A stretch of 64,000 nucleotides of DNA from an uncultured Clostridia bacterium (GCA_947628135.1 CANQYT010000006.1:1-64000); one strand, 5' to 3'; numbered from the stretch's first letter, positions 27,436-36,826 are shown. The notes: generated by a model from the letters alone, not told the origin. Numbers and translations: made by a program.

Positions 27436-27463
27436 AGTTTACCATACTGCAAACCCCTGTCAA
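27436..27463 (-). promoter_or_regulatory. Probable promoter of the sugar-use operon
   Basis: TTGACA (27463-27458), 16-bp spacer, TAAACT (27441-27436), giving a leader of about 73 bases before the GH94 ATG. It lies in the 286-bp divergent region shared with the lacI promoter, so a LacI operator is likely nearby. The AT-rich symmetric TTTTCATTGAAAA near 27491-27503 is one weak candidate. Confidence 0.6.
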
Positions 27464-27524
27464 GACGGTTTTGTCGTTTAATTTGTTGAATTTTCATTGA
27501 AAAATTGTACAATCTATTGAAAAT

Positions 27525-27554
27525 TTGACAACTCTCGTGCAGATGTGTTACAAT
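27525..27554 (+). promoter_or_regulatory. Promoter of the LacI-type regulator
   Basis: TTGACA (27525-27530), 18-bp spacer, TACAAT (27549-27554), reading towards the regulator and GH3 genes. Confidence 0.7.
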
Positions 27555-27642
27555 AGGGTCGCAAAGCCGCGAGAACTGTGTAAATTGTTTGCGCGGACGA
27601 CAAAAAAAATACTTTGCAAGGCATTGACAAAGAGGGAAGAAA

Positions 27643-28578
27643 ATGATTACACTGAAAGATATAGCGCAAAGAGCCAACGTGGCGGTATCCACTGTCAGTT
27701 ATGCGCTGAACAACGATCCGCGTATACCCGAGGAAACAAAAAACAGGGTAATGCAGGCGGCGAAAGAACTGGATTACACGGGCAAGAGCGGGCGCAGGCG
27801 CAGTCACGGGTATCAACGGCAATTGGTGCTTTGTCTGCATACGATAAGCGGAATCATATTTCCAGAGATAATAAGCACTTTGAAAAGCGTGCTTAACGTA
27901 AGCAATTGCGAGTTGGTCATCTACGTCGGCGAAAACATCACCAACCTCAAATGGATGGACGGGCTGTTTGTGCTCAACAGCGGAGTCACCACCGCCGCCA
28001 TCAAGGAAGTGATTCAACGGCGAATACCGGTGGTGATGATGGACAGAAACGAAACGATAGACGGTGCGGTGAGCGTTACGCTGGACAACTTCAAGGGCGG
28101 CTACGACGTGACTATGGCGGTGATAGAAAGCGGCGCAAGGAGTTTTACCTTTGTGGGCGGACCGAACACCTCGGTGGAGAGCAAGGATCGATACGAAGGC
28201 TTTTGCCAAGCCCTTGCGGACAGCCATCTGCAAAGTAAAAACACCGTTGTGCTGCAAAGCGACTTCACCTACGAGGGCGGAGTGAGCGTTTGCCACTTCT
28301 TGTTGGAAAAAGCCACGCTGCCCGACGCGATAATATGCGCCAACGACGAAACGGCAATGGGCATACACGACGAATTTGCCCGAAAGGGGCTGGACGGCAA
28401 AGTCCTGCTGGCGGGCTTTGACGGGCTGAAACCGCCAAGTAATTTCCGCTACATCACCGCCAAGGCGGAGCGCAAGCATTGGGGCGCGATAGCCGCCTAC
28501 TCTATGTTGCAGATGTACGACCACGTGGCGACGGAGCAAAAGATAAAGATACCCGTAGAGATCGTCCAATACTATTGA
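27643..28578 (+). CDS. LacI-family transcriptional regulator
   Basis: 311 residues. N-terminal LacI helix-turn-helix (ITLKDIAQRANVAVSTVSYAL, hinge near 45-60) and a periplasmic-binding-like sensor domain (DGLFVLNSG, VVMMDRN, AIICANDETAMGIHDEFARKGL). AGAGGGAAGAAA precedes the ATG. Divergent from the long sugar operon and 59 bp upstream of the GH3 gene, it most likely represses one or both until a sugar from the pathway is present. It is slightly short for the family (usually 330-340 residues), mostly in the first part of the sensor domain. Confidence 0.94.
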   Translation: MITLKDIAQRANVAVSTVSYALNNDPRIPEETKNRVMQAAKELDYTGKSGRRRSHGYQRQLVLCLHTISGIIFPEIISTLKSVLNVSNCELVIYVGENITNLKWMDGLFVLNSGVTTAAIKEVIQRRIPVVMMDRNETIDGAVSVTLDNFKGGYDVTMAVIESGARSFTFVGGPNTSVESKDRYEGFCQALADSHLQSKNTVVLQSDFTYEGGVSVCHFLLEKATLPDAIICANDETAMGIHDEFARKGLDGKVLLAGFDGLKPPSNFRYITAKAERKHWGAIAAYSMLQMYDHVATEQKIKIPVEIVQYY

Positions 28579-28637
28579 CAAACCGCCGCTCGGCAAATAA
28601 CGGCGTTTTTGAAAAGATTATCAAAGAGGAAAAAATA

Positions 28638-30608
28638 ATGACCTACGATCTTACCCCCACACAAAAACTGAAACTGCTTATGGGCAAGGACTGCTGGCAC
28701 ACGGAGGACTTTGACGGGCTGCTGTACGGTGCAACCGTCTCGGACGGTCCTCTCGGATTGCGCACCCCCGCCCTCGTTGACGGACAATACGTCGATCAGC
28801 CGTCGGTGGCATACCCGTCCATACAGATACTGAGCCAAAGTTGGGACAGCGGCTTGGCGTACCGCTTGGGCTGCGCGTTGGCGGACGACGCCATAGAAAA
28901 GGACGTTGACGTACTGCTTGCGCCGGGACTGAACATCAAGCGCGACCCTCATTGCGGCAGAAACTTCGAGTATATGTCGGAAGACCCGCTGCTGACGGGC
29001 ATTTTGGGCAGGGAATACGTGAAAGGTCTGCAAAACAACGGCGTAGGCGCAACGCTCAAACACTACTGTTGCAACAACTCCGAAAACAGCCGTATGTGGC
29101 TCAGCGCGGAGGTGGACGAAAGAACGCTGCGCGAAATATATCTGAAAGCCTTTGAAATTGCCTGCGAGGCAAAGCCTTGGGCAGTGATGTGTTCCTACAA
29201 CGTCGTCAACGGCGTGCGTATGGCGCAGCACAAAAAATTGTTTACGCTGCTGCGCAAAAAATTGCACTTCGGCGACGGGCTGATAATGTCCGATTGGGGC
29301 GCTGTTACCGACGCGGCGGCGTCCGTCAACGCAGGGCTTGATTTGATAATGCCCTACTCGGATAAATGCGAGGCGCAGTTGAAAGACGCACACATATCGG
29401 GGGAAATTTCACAAAAACAAGTAGAAGAAAACGCGGAAAGGGTAATCAAATTTATACAAAAATGCGCGCAAGCAAAGAAAACGCGAAAGGTACATTCCAC
29501 CAAAGAAGAACGGCGCGAATTGGCGCGGCAAATAGAGGCGGAGGGCGTTGTTCTGCTCAAAAACAACGGGGTTTTGCCCATACGTGCGGACGCGAACGTG
29601 AGCCTTGGCGGCAATTTCGTCAACAACTACATCAACGGCGGAGGGTCATCTTCCGTGACGCCGAGCCAAACGCCCGTAACGCTGCTGCAAGCGCTTAAAG
29701 AGGCGCTACCCGACGGCACGATAACCTACCGCGATCTGTGGGAGTACGGCGTGTCCGAAGCGCCTCTGCTGCAAACGGAATGCGCCTACGGCAAGGACGT
29801 TGCGCTGGTTTGCGCGGGACTGCACGACTGCGAGGGCTTTGACAGAGCCAACGCACGACTGCCCCGCTCGCAGGAGGAGATAATAAAGGAAACCGCACGC
29901 AAAAATCCCAACACCGTTGTGATACTGTACTGCGGAGCGACTGTGGATATGAGCGAATGGATAGACGACGTCGCCGCCGTGCTGTGGGCAGGCTACGTCG
30001 GCGAGGTGGGCAATCTTGCCGTGGCGGACGTGCTTACGGGCAAGGTGAACCCAAGCGGCAAACTGACGGAGACCTTCCCCTTGGGAGAAAACGACTATCC
30101 CGCACATCGTTGTTTCAAAAACAACACCGTAAGCCTGTATAACGACGGTTTGCTGGTGGGCTACCGCTACCACGTCACGGCGGAAAGGCTGGGTGTGGCA
30201 AACGCGCTGCCCAAGCCGCGCTTCCCATTCGGATACGGTTTGAGTTACTCTCACTTTGAGTACTCCGACGTCAAGGCGGTTACAACACGGTCGGGCGTAA
30301 ACGTAAACTATCGGATAACCAATACGTCGGATAGAGAGGGCACGGAGATATCTCAGGTGTACGTGCGCGAGGTGAACCCCCGCGTGTTCCGTCCTTTTAT
30401 GGAATTGAAAGCCTTTGAGCGCACCGCCGTAAAGGCGCACGGCAGCACAGAGGTAAAAATATCGCTGCCCGCAAGCGCATTTGCCTACTTCTCCGCGGCG
30501 GAGGATCGCTGGCTTGTCGAGGGCGGCGACTACGAAATATATATCGGTGGCAGCAGCGCAGATACACCGCTTTGCGCCAAAGTGAACGTCAAAAGACAAC
30601 TTTTGTAG
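28638..30608 (+). CDS. GH3 beta-glucosidase
   Basis: 656 residues from ATG at 28638, with AAAGAGGA 8 bases upstream; the longer open frame overlaps lacI. It has the GH3 N-terminal barrel (VSDGPLGLR, LLAPGLNIKRDP, GRNFEYMSEDP, KHYCCNNSE) with the nucleophile Asp219 in IMSDWGAV, and the C-terminal alpha/beta sandwich (VVILYCGATVDMSEW). A fibronectin-III-like domain closes the protein (GTEISQVYV, ELKAFERTAV). There is no signal peptide, so it should hydrolyse imported beta-gluco-oligosaccharides inside the cell, complementing GH94. It is co-transcribed with lacI. Confidence 0.95.
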   Translation: MTYDLTPTQKLKLLMGKDCWHTEDFDGLLYGATVSDGPLGLRTPALVDGQYVDQPSVAYPSIQILSQSWDSGLAYRLGCALADDAIEKDVDVLLAPGLNIKRDPHCGRNFEYMSEDPLLTGILGREYVKGLQNNGVGATLKHYCCNNSENSRMWLSAEVDERTLREIYLKAFEIACEAKPWAVMCSYNVVNGVRMAQHKKLFTLLRKKLHFGDGLIMSDWGAVTDAAASVNAGLDLIMPYSDKCEAQLKDAHISGEISQKQVEENAERVIKFIQKCAQAKKTRKVHSTKEERRELARQIEAEGVVLLKNNGVLPIRADANVSLGGNFVNNYINGGGSSSVTPSQTPVTLLQALKEALPDGTITYRDLWEYGVSEAPLLQTECAYGKDVALVCAGLHDCEGFDRANARLPRSQEEIIKETARKNPNTVVILYCGATVDMSEWIDDVAAVLWAGYVGEVGNLAVADVLTGKVNPSGKLTETFPLGENDYPAHRCFKNNTVSLYNDGLLVGYRYHVTAERLGVANALPKPRFPFGYGLSYSHFEYSDVKAVTTRSGVNVNYRITNTSDREGTEISQVYVREVNPRVFRPFMELKAFERTAVKAHGSTEVKISLPASAFAYFSAAEDRWLVEGGDYEIYIGGSSADTPLCAKVNVKRQLL

Positions 30609-30878
30609 GAGATAACAAGCCTTTACCCCAAACCAAAAGTCTTTCGGTATCTGTTTTTTCCGCTTTGGGCAAAAACAGCAACGCAAATCAAATACGTACC
30701 GCGGCATATTGTGCGTTGTGATACAATGTTTGCGATATGCGTATGCGGCGCATTTGTCGCACAAGTCTATGTTCGCCCGATTTGTTCGGTTGAAACAACT
30801 ATTTAACAAATCGACGTTTGCAACACGTTGCGTTGAACGGACAGGGACATTGCGAAATAATATCGGCGGTGAGGAAAA
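30609..30878. other. Intergenic region before the SGNH hydrolase gene
   Basis: 270 bp with no supported gene. A TACAAT box at 30722-30727 could be part of a promoter for the following gene, but no good -35 element is spaced correctly. I found no terminator-like hairpin with a T run for the GH3 gene. Confidence 0.35.
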
Positions 30879-31502
30879 ATGAAAAACATTCTTTTTGTGG
30901 GAAACAGTTACACTTATTTCAACGATATGCCTACGCAACTGTTTGCGCCAATGATACGTCGGCACGGCGATTGGCAAGTAACCGCGGTAACTTGCGGCGG
31001 ATATCATCTTGACCAATTTGCCGATTCGACCGATCCCGAAAGCGCGCGCCTGCGCCAAACGATAGCCCGCCGCCGCTTTGACGTCGCCGTGTTGCAAGAT
31101 TTCAGTTTGGCTGCCCTCGTGGACGTGCAACGAATGGACCAAGGGCTGGACAATATAGTGCGCCTGTTGCGCGACAATGTGGAAAAATTTATACTTTTTG
31201 CCACTTGGGGCAGAAAAACAGGCTGTCCGACATTGGACGAACTTGGCGTTGACAGCCAAGAAATGACGGATATTATTGCCGCCAAATATGCGGCATTGGG
31301 CAAAAAATACAACTTCGCCGTGGCGCACGTGGGCAAGGCGTTTGTCGAATACGCGCGGCAACACCCCGAAGCGGAACTGTACTGCGACGACCTGCACCAC
31401 CCATCTCCGCTTGGCAGCGAGTTGGCGGCGCGCACTATTTGCAACGTCGTTTTGCAACTGTACCCCGACGCCCCGCCACGAAAAGACACACAGCAACCCT
31501 AA
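30879..31502 (+). CDS. SGNH/GDSL-family hydrolase
   Basis: 207 residues. The N-terminal block ILFVGNSYTYF places the nucleophile Ser10. The conserved Gly and Asn blocks are weak, and the C-terminal block DDLHHPSPLG supplies the Asp171/His174 pair. Such enzymes are serine esterases or lipases, often carbohydrate deacetylases. No signal peptide, so cytoplasmic. GGTGAGG precedes the ATG. It follows the GH3 gene on the same strand by 270 bp, so a link to glycan use (removing acyl groups from imported sugars) is possible but unproven. Confidence 0.83.
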   Translation: MKNILFVGNSYTYFNDMPTQLFAPMIRRHGDWQVTAVTCGGYHLDQFADSTDPESARLRQTIARRRFDVAVLQDFSLAALVDVQRMDQGLDNIVRLLRDNVEKFILFATWGRKTGCPTLDELGVDSQEMTDIIAAKYAALGKKYNFAVAHVGKAFVEYARQHPEAELYCDDLHHPSPLGSELAARTICNVVLQLYPDAPPRKDTQQP

Positions 31503-31504
31503 CA

Positions 31505-31597
31505 GCGGCAAGCAAAAAAGAGCAAAGAAAAACGGACACACCTTGCGTGAGTCCGTTTCTTTGCGCTTGCACCTGTGCCTTCGACGTACGTCGAAAC
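31505..31597. repeat. 93-bp direct repeat, copy 1 (tRNA terminator unit)
   Basis: Identical to 31716-31808 except one base, at an offset of 211 bp. It contains the 16-bp palindrome TTCGACGTACGTCGAA (31580-31595) and a hairpin (CGGAC with GTCCG flanked by AAA/TTT). On the minus strand the hairpin is followed by TTTTTT, as in a terminator. Confidence 0.9.
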
Positions 31598-31617
31598 AAC
31601 TAAGCGTAGCCGCGCAT

Positions 31618-31638
31618 TGGCGGAGAGAACAGGATTTG
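31618..31638 (-). pseudogene. Orphan 3' end of tRNA-Ser
   Basis: Twenty-one bases identical to the 3' end of the intact tRNA-Ser (31829-31849), including the T-arm end, acceptor strand and CCA. It lies exactly 211 bp away and at the same distance from its copy of the 93-bp repeat. The rest of the tRNA is absent here. Confidence 0.85.
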
Positions 31639-31715
31639 TCCCGAGCAGAGCGAGGGTGAGCGGAACGAAGTGGAGCGCTACGTTTTTTCATTCACCCTGT
31701 TCTCGGAGTTATTGC

Positions 31716-31808
31716 GCGGCAAGCAAAAAAGAGCAAAGAAAAACGGACGCACCTTGCGTGAGTCCGTTTCTTTGCGCTTGCACCTGTGCCTTCGACGTAC
31801 GTCGAAAC
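31716..31808. repeat. 93-bp direct repeat, copy 2 (terminator of tRNA-Ser)
   Basis: Lies 20 bp beyond the CCA end of tRNA-Ser. Read on the minus strand it gives the palindrome (31791-31806) and then a hairpin with a T run, so it is probably the tRNA terminator. Confidence 0.88.
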
Positions 31809-31828
31809 TAAAAGCGCAGTTGCCGCCG

Positions 31829-31917
31829 TGGCGGAGAGAACAGGATTTGAACCTGCGGAGGCTGTTAACCTCGCACGCTTTCCAAGCGTGTGCCTTAAAC
31901 CGCTCGACCATCTCTCC
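31829..31917 (-). tRNA. tRNA-Ser (anticodon GGA)
   Basis: The minus strand forms a class II tRNA: acceptor GGAGAGA pairs with TCTCTCC, discriminator G and encoded CCA. The anticodon stem is CACGC/GCGTG with loop TTGGAAA (anticodon GGA). There is a long variable arm, and the T arm carries GGTTCAAATCC. Length 89 bases. Confidence 0.96.
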
Positions 31918-31951
31918 AAACGTGCGTTGCCGCAATCAACATCGCCACATA

Positions 31952-31980
31952 AGAATACCAAAAATTTGCGTTTTAGTCAA
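31952..31980 (-). promoter_or_regulatory. Promoter of tRNA-Ser
   Basis: TTGACT (31980-31975), 17-bp spacer, TATTCT (31957-31952), about 35 bp before the tRNA. Confidence 0.65.
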
Positions 31981-32044
31981 TTGTTATTGCATAAGTTGCA
32001 AAAATTTGCCCTCTTTTTGCTTGCACCGCCCGCCAAACCACATC

Positions 32045-32072
32045 AAAAGGACGCGCCGAGGCGCGTCCTTTT
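32045..32072 (-). terminator. Terminator of the InlB-repeat lipoprotein gene
   Basis: AAAAGGACGCGC pairs with GCGCGTCCTTTT around a four-base loop, ending in TTTT on the minus strand, 59 bp after the stop codon. Confidence 0.8.
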
Positions 32073-32130
32073 GTTCAATATACTGCACTATTCAGCCGCA
32101 GTTAGGCTACGATTTCCGTCATTGTGACGC

Positions 32131-35100
32131 TTAATCAACGAACTCTCCGTTTTCATAAGGAGTATCCGTGTCAAAATTGCATAATGCAATAGTACCATCG
32201 TCAAAAACGACTAATCCCATTTGTAGCGATCCCGCATCGCTGGGAAGCGTAAACGTATAGTATTCGGTGGCTGTTCCGTCGCCGGAATAGTAGCCCGCGC
32301 CGTGTGCCGTTAATCTTACCGTACCTTCAAACGCGCTGCCGTTGTATGTTCCGACTATCTTTGCTTCCGTTGCCGTTGTTGAAATATCAATTGTAATTTC
32401 TGTAATTACAACCGTCTTCTTTGAGACGAGACCCGTTTGAAACGACAAATTTCCGGTAAATACGTTGTCTTTGCCTCCTTCGTCGCCTCCGCCGGAAGTT
32501 TGTTTGGTGAACACTGCGGTATAGTCGCTGCCGTAATTGAAAGTGATTTCAAGTTGACCTTCCGTAGCCACCACTGTCAATTTGTAGAGTGGCATTTTCC
32601 ACGTGCCTGTGGCTTCGTTGCCGTTCCAAGTCAAATCGACGTCAATAGGATAACTGCTGACAAGATGAAGTTTGTTGCCCGTAAGTTCCGCCTCGGTGAA
32701 GTTATATTCTCCGTAACCGCCAAACTTGTCGTCTAAGTCCGTTGTGCCGGCAGCGTTGGTATACTTGCCGTCGGCGTCTTCGGGCTTTTCGGGTTTTTCG
32801 TCGGGTTCAGAGGGCTGGATAGTAGACGTGCGGGTAAACTCGGAAGTTGCCCCGTCAATAGCCATTGTAGCCTTGTTGTCTTCCGTGAACGTTATTACCA
32901 ACGTGAATACAACTGTCTGGTTCGGTCCTAATTGACGAATTCTTTGCGCAGTAACAACAAGATATTTGCCGTCCTTTATTTCCGTGACATTGGCAAGAGC
33001 AGTAGGTTCGTCGGGATAATCTTTTGTTCCGAAAGAAATTCCGTCACTGTTTATCGTGATTTTAACAATTTCATTGTCGCTCAACGATTCGCCTTCCCAA
33101 ATGCCGAGATAGTCGTTTAACGTCTTGGTCGTGGGCGTGTAACTCTCCCATTGTGCGGTGAGGGTGACCCCCTCGGCGGGCATATCGAACTGCTCGCCGG
33201 GTTGATAAACGTGACCCTTGCCGTCGGACCAACCTGTAAACATATAGTGAGCGTCGCCTTCGGTCACGTTGCCGAGACCGAATTCCACAGTTACCTGTGC
33301 GCCCTGTTCGTACTGTTGGGTCTGCGGAAGTTCAACGCCCGCCGTGTGGTCGCCCGCGGAATAGGTTACGTCGTACTGTTGCGTAGGAGTGACAACGCTT
33401 CCGCCCTTGGTGAAAGTACCGAGAGACGCGTCGTCACTATCGCACAGCACCACCGTGTTGTCGTCAATCACAGCAATATAGAATGCGGTTTGTCCGCCTT
33501 CACTTGCCAATTTCATCTCGTAATAGAACTTCGGATCGCCGTCACCCTCGTACTTACTCTTGTTTTGGGAGTTGTCACTGAGTGTTACAACAACGCGTTT
33601 GCTTGCCTGCGCCGTTGTGGAATAGGTTATATATGCTTTGGTCGTCAGCACAGTGGTATCTATCTCTATTTGAGTGACCGTAAACGTCGCATTTCCGAAA
33701 CCCTTGTTCGTGTATGTAGCCGTACCGGTGAATATCGGCAATTCTTCGGGAGGAAGTTCCTCGCTGCCTTCGAGAGTCAGCGCACCAATATCTCCTGATG
33801 TTGAAGTCGCAATAGCCAACTTCGTTCCGTCGCCGGTAAGACCTACACTGTAAGATGTGCCAGGATATGACACACTACTGTTTCTGGTGTACGGGGGATT
33901 CGCCAACGGAAACATTTTCCAAAATTTAATTACCGTTTGCGATCCGGGCCACGAACCGGTTGTCACCTGTTTCATAAACGTTTTGTTCGTCTCGTCGTTT
34001 TTAAGTTCGTCTACGTGTTCCGTGCCATCGACTGTGTAGGTCAGTTTGGCGTAGTTGTCATCGCCCTCAATCATTTCGATTGATTTGAAAACAACAGTCA
34101 TATTGCCGTACGTAGTTTGCACTTCTCCAACGTATTTGAGCGTTTTTTCCTCAACGGGAGGGGTAGTATCTTTGCTGTACTCACGCGAGACAGTGTTTCC
34201 ACCGTTGTAACGTGACGAACCTGTCAGTTTGTCTTTCGCTTGATTGAGAGACAAAATGAAAATGGTTTTTTGTGAAGAGCAAATTACCACCGCATACTTG
34301 TCAATGCAGAGCAACGTAGCAGCATTATCCGCGCCATTAAGCGTGTAAGTAGCCTTGCCCGCACTTGTGAATGTCAATTTAGATGTACCGGTGGACGCGT
34401 TCCAAGAACCGGCAAGGTCAGCAACCGATATATTCTCCAACGGGGTCTTTTCGGTATACGTTGTACCTTTGCACGTAATACTTGTTGCGGAATCGATTGT
34501 GATAAGGAAGTCTTCGCCGTAGGTATCGGAGTCACCGAGTTGATTGTTTCCTTGTATCAAACTGTAATACATATTGCCGTCGACAATTGCCGAGCCGACA
34601 ATATCTTCATACGAGTCTTCGCCCGCTTGCGACAAAATTATAGATTTTTCGCCGTTTGTCCACACGCCGCACAATTCGGCAAAATCAACCGAAGGCGCGG
34701 GCGCTTCTGTCCAAATGGCGTAGAGAGTGAGACTGTACGAACCCTCGGACTCCTGCACGTACTGTTTGTATTGATCGAAAGACCAAGGAGTGCTGCTATC
34801 GGTTGAAAGAGCAGGACCTTGCGCAGTGTAAGCCCAGCCGACAAATTGCTTGCCCGCATTGCTGAACGTGCATTGCAAACCGTTGATTTGACTGTAAATA
34901 CCGGTGGCGTATTTGAACGTCTTTGCAGCCATTTCGCCCGTGCCGCCGTTGGGGTCGAATTTGAGCGTGACATCGACAGCCGTCCAGGTTGCCAATATTT
35001 GAATATCCTCCGCGGGCATTTGGTATGTTTGCTGAGGTTGATAAACCGTTTCGGTGATGTTTACCCAAGAGCCGCCCTCTTCTTCGTAGCGACTGTCCTC

Positions 35101-36747
35101 AACCCAATGCTGCACTTTCCAACCGGCAAAGGTGTAACCCGTGCGCGTCCAGGTGCAAGCGGGGAAGGTGATTTCAACACCGACTGCGTACTCGCCGCCT
35201 TGCGGCGCTTGACCGGAGACTTCCGCGTTGTAACCTTCGTAGTAACTTACGTTGTACTTGGTCGGTTCGGTTTGCGCTTCGTCCCAGACTGCGGTAAGAG
35301 TTGCGCTGGAAGTAAACGTTTGGGTCGTGCCGGGTTGGTAAGTGTGACTGCCGTCGCTCCAACCGACAAGTACCAAATCGCCCTTGGAGTAACCTGCCGC
35401 GGCGGGCAACTGAACGGAAATGCCCATAGGAGAGTAACTTTCCTCCCAAACGGGCTGAGGCTGCGTGCCCGTGCCGCCGTCAAGAGCGAACGTTACGCAA
35501 ATAGCGAACTTGGCGTTGAGAGTGATGTCCGCCGTGACGGGGGTAGTAAACAGGAACTCCGTGCCCTCGTCATCCGTCCAATAACGGAAAGTTTTCGTAC
35601 AGTTGGGGTCGGTCGGGTCGGGGTCGGGTTTGGTTGCGGTTGAGCCGCTGTCGATGGTTTGAGTGGTGAACACATCCCCGCCCACTTTGAAAGTGACCGT
35701 TACTTGCTGTTGGGTGTGCTGCGCGGTGACTGTCATTGTGCAATTTTGCGCGGGCATTGTCCAACTTGCCGCGTCCACAGTCTCGTCGCTGACGGTGTAG
35801 GTGTACGCGTTTGCGTCAGCCCCCTCCTGATAGACTATCATATTGATAGGATTGCTACCGACGTTGCACCACACGTCGCCGCTGACACTGCCTTGCAACG
35901 TGAGTACGCACATATCCGCATCCACGGACAGCGTGATCTCGTCGCCGTTTAAGTCGGCAACGAAACTGCCGCTGACGTTTTTGCCGTCAATGGTAAGTTC
36001 TATATTTACATCGCCGTATGCAAAAGTGATTTTGTTGTCCGCTATGGTGTAAGCGTGCGGTTCGACCATTTCAAAGTCGCCGAGCACTTTCGCGGTTGCA
36101 GACGAACCGAAATCAGTGAACATAAGCCCGAGTACGTGCGAACCATCGGCGTCAGCCATTTCGATGTAACCGTTGAAATAACCTGTAACAAAAGGTTCGG
36201 TGGGTTGAGGCGTGCCGTTTGCCGTCCACTGTGCGGTAAAGGTTACGTCGCCCGCAAGCGTGTACTTGCTGCCTGCGCCGTAGGTGTCAGTTCCGTCACT
36301 CCAACCCGCAAAAGTGTGGTCGGCGTAACTGAACGTGTTGTCGGGGAGAGTTATCTCGCCGCCGACTGTGCCCGTGATAGCAGCAGGCGCATCGCCCGTT
36401 GCGCCACTGCCGCCCGTGAAAGTCGCAGTAGCCTGCTGTGCGTTAGTCGTCCACTGTGCGGTAAACGTTACGTCGCCTGCAAGCGTGTACTTGCTGCCTG
36501 CGTCGTAGGTGCGAGTTCCGTCACTCCAACCCGCAAAAGTGCGGTCGGTGTAACTGAACGTGTTGTCGGGGAGAGTTATCTCATCGCCGACTTTGCCTGT
36601 GATAGCAGCAGGCGGTTCGCCCGTTGCTCCACTGCCTCCCGTAAAGGTTGCCGTTGCCTGCTGTTCGCAAGCGGCAAGCGCGAAAGCCGCCGTCAATGCA
36701 AAAGCCAAAACCAAACAAAGCAACCAACGTGACGTTTTGTTTGTCAT
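32131..36747 (-). CDS. Giant surface lipoprotein with InlB B-repeats
   Basis: 1538 residues from ATG at 36747, chosen because GGAGG sits eight bases upstream; an ATG 15 bases earlier overlaps that site. Lipobox LAAC, Cys27. Two near-identical 75-residue units follow directly (QQATATFTGGSGATG to FTAQWT). More InlB B / Flg_new type units (FAGWSDG, YTLAGDVTFTAQW and variants such as FRYWTDDEG, LVGWSDGSHTY) are spread to about residue 660. The C-terminal 850 residues are beta-rich modules of roughly 100-150 residues (for example YLGIWEGESLSDNEIVKIT) that I do not recognise. It is likely exposed on the cell surface for adhesion or binding. The gene stands alone between terminators. Confidence 0.88.
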   Translation of the reverse strand: MTNKTSRWLLCLVLAFALTAAFALAACEQQATATFTGGSGATGEPPAAITGKVGDEITLPDNTFSYTDRTFAGWSDGTRTYDAGSKYTLAGDVTFTAQWTTNAQQATATFTGGSGATGDAPAAITGTVGGEITLPDNTFSYADHTFAGWSDGTDTYGAGSKYTLAGDVTFTAQWTANGTPQPTEPFVTGYFNGYIEMADADGSHVLGLMFTDFGSSATAKVLGDFEMVEPHAYTIADNKITFAYGDVNIELTIDGKNVSGSFVADLNGDEITLSVDADMCVLTLQGSVSGDVWCNVGSNPINMIVYQEGADANAYTYTVSDETVDAASWTMPAQNCTMTVTAQHTQQQVTVTFKVGGDVFTTQTIDSGSTATKPDPDPTDPNCTKTFRYWTDDEGTEFLFTTPVTADITLNAKFAICVTFALDGGTGTQPQPVWEESYSPMGISVQLPAAAGYSKGDLVLVGWSDGSHTYQPGTTQTFTSSATLTAVWDEAQTEPTKYNVSYYEGYNAEVSGQAPQGGEYAVGVEITFPACTWTRTGYTFAGWKVQHWVEDSRYEEEGGSWVNITETVYQPQQTYQMPAEDIQILATWTAVDVTLKFDPNGGTGEMAAKTFKYATGIYSQINGLQCTFSNAGKQFVGWAYTAQGPALSTDSSTPWSFDQYKQYVQESEGSYSLTLYAIWTEAPAPSVDFAELCGVWTNGEKSIILSQAGEDSYEDIVGSAIVDGNMYYSLIQGNNQLGDSDTYGEDFLITIDSATSITCKGTTYTEKTPLENISVADLAGSWNASTGTSKLTFTSAGKATYTLNGADNAATLLCIDKYAVVICSSQKTIFILSLNQAKDKLTGSSRYNGGNTVSREYSKDTTPPVEEKTLKYVGEVQTTYGNMTVVFKSIEMIEGDDNYAKLTYTVDGTEHVDELKNDETNKTFMKQVTTGSWPGSQTVIKFWKMFPLANPPYTRNSSVSYPGTSYSVGLTGDGTKLAIATSTSGDIGALTLEGSEELPPEELPIFTGTATYTNKGFGNATFTVTQIEIDTTVLTTKAYITYSTTAQASKRVVVTLSDNSQNKSKYEGDGDPKFYYEMKLASEGGQTAFYIAVIDDNTVVLCDSDDASLGTFTKGGSVVTPTQQYDVTYSAGDHTAGVELPQTQQYEQGAQVTVEFGLGNVTEGDAHYMFTGWSDGKGHVYQPGEQFDMPAEGVTLTAQWESYTPTTKTLNDYLGIWEGESLSDNEIVKITINSDGISFGTKDYPDEPTALANVTEIKDGKYLVVTAQRIRQLGPNQTVVFTLVITFTEDNKATMAIDGATSEFTRTSTIQPSEPDEKPEKPEDADGKYTNAAGTTDLDDKFGGYGEYNFTEAELTGNKLHLVSSYPIDVDLTWNGNEATGTWKMPLYKLTVVATEGQLEITFNYGSDYTAVFTKQTSGGGDEGGKDNVFTGNLSFQTGLVSKKTVVITEITIDISTTATEAKIVGTYNGSAFEGTVRLTAHGAGYYSGDGTATEYYTFTLPSDAGSLQMGLVVFDDGTIALCNFDTDTPYENGEFVD
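36214..36663 (-). repeat. 225-bp tandem repeat inside the InlB-repeat gene
   Basis: Two adjacent units, 36439-36663 and 36214-36438, encode 75-residue InlB B-repeat units that differ at only a few positions. High DNA identity makes copy-number change by slippage or recombination plausible. Confidence 0.85.
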
Positions 36748-36789
36748 TGTTTTTTCCTCCATAATATTTTTTTATCCGAAAAGCATTTC

Positions 36790-36815
36790 GCCGAAACGCC
36801 GCAAAACGTTTCGGC
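36790..36815 (-). terminator. Hairpin after the LRR lipoprotein gene
   Basis: GCCGAAACG pairs with CGTTTCGGC, 12 bp past the stop. Only a weak T-rich stretch follows on the minus strand, so read-through into the InlB gene is possible. Confidence 0.55.
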
Positions 36816-36826
36816 AAAAGCGCGTT

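Noticed and set aside
29706..31691. 661-codon open frame on the minus strand
   Set aside because: Antisense to GH3 and the SGNH hydrolase gene and includes part of a terminator repeat; Cys/Arg/His-rich composition, no domain.
31505..31808. 93-bp direct repeats as ends of an insertion sequence
   Set aside because: The copies are direct, lie 211 bp apart and enclose no transposase; they contain the tRNA terminator.
36748..36762. Earlier ATG (36762) as start of the InlB-repeat lipoprotein
   Set aside because: It overlaps the GGAGG ribosome site; the ATG at 36747 has proper spacing and begins a clean lipoprotein signal.
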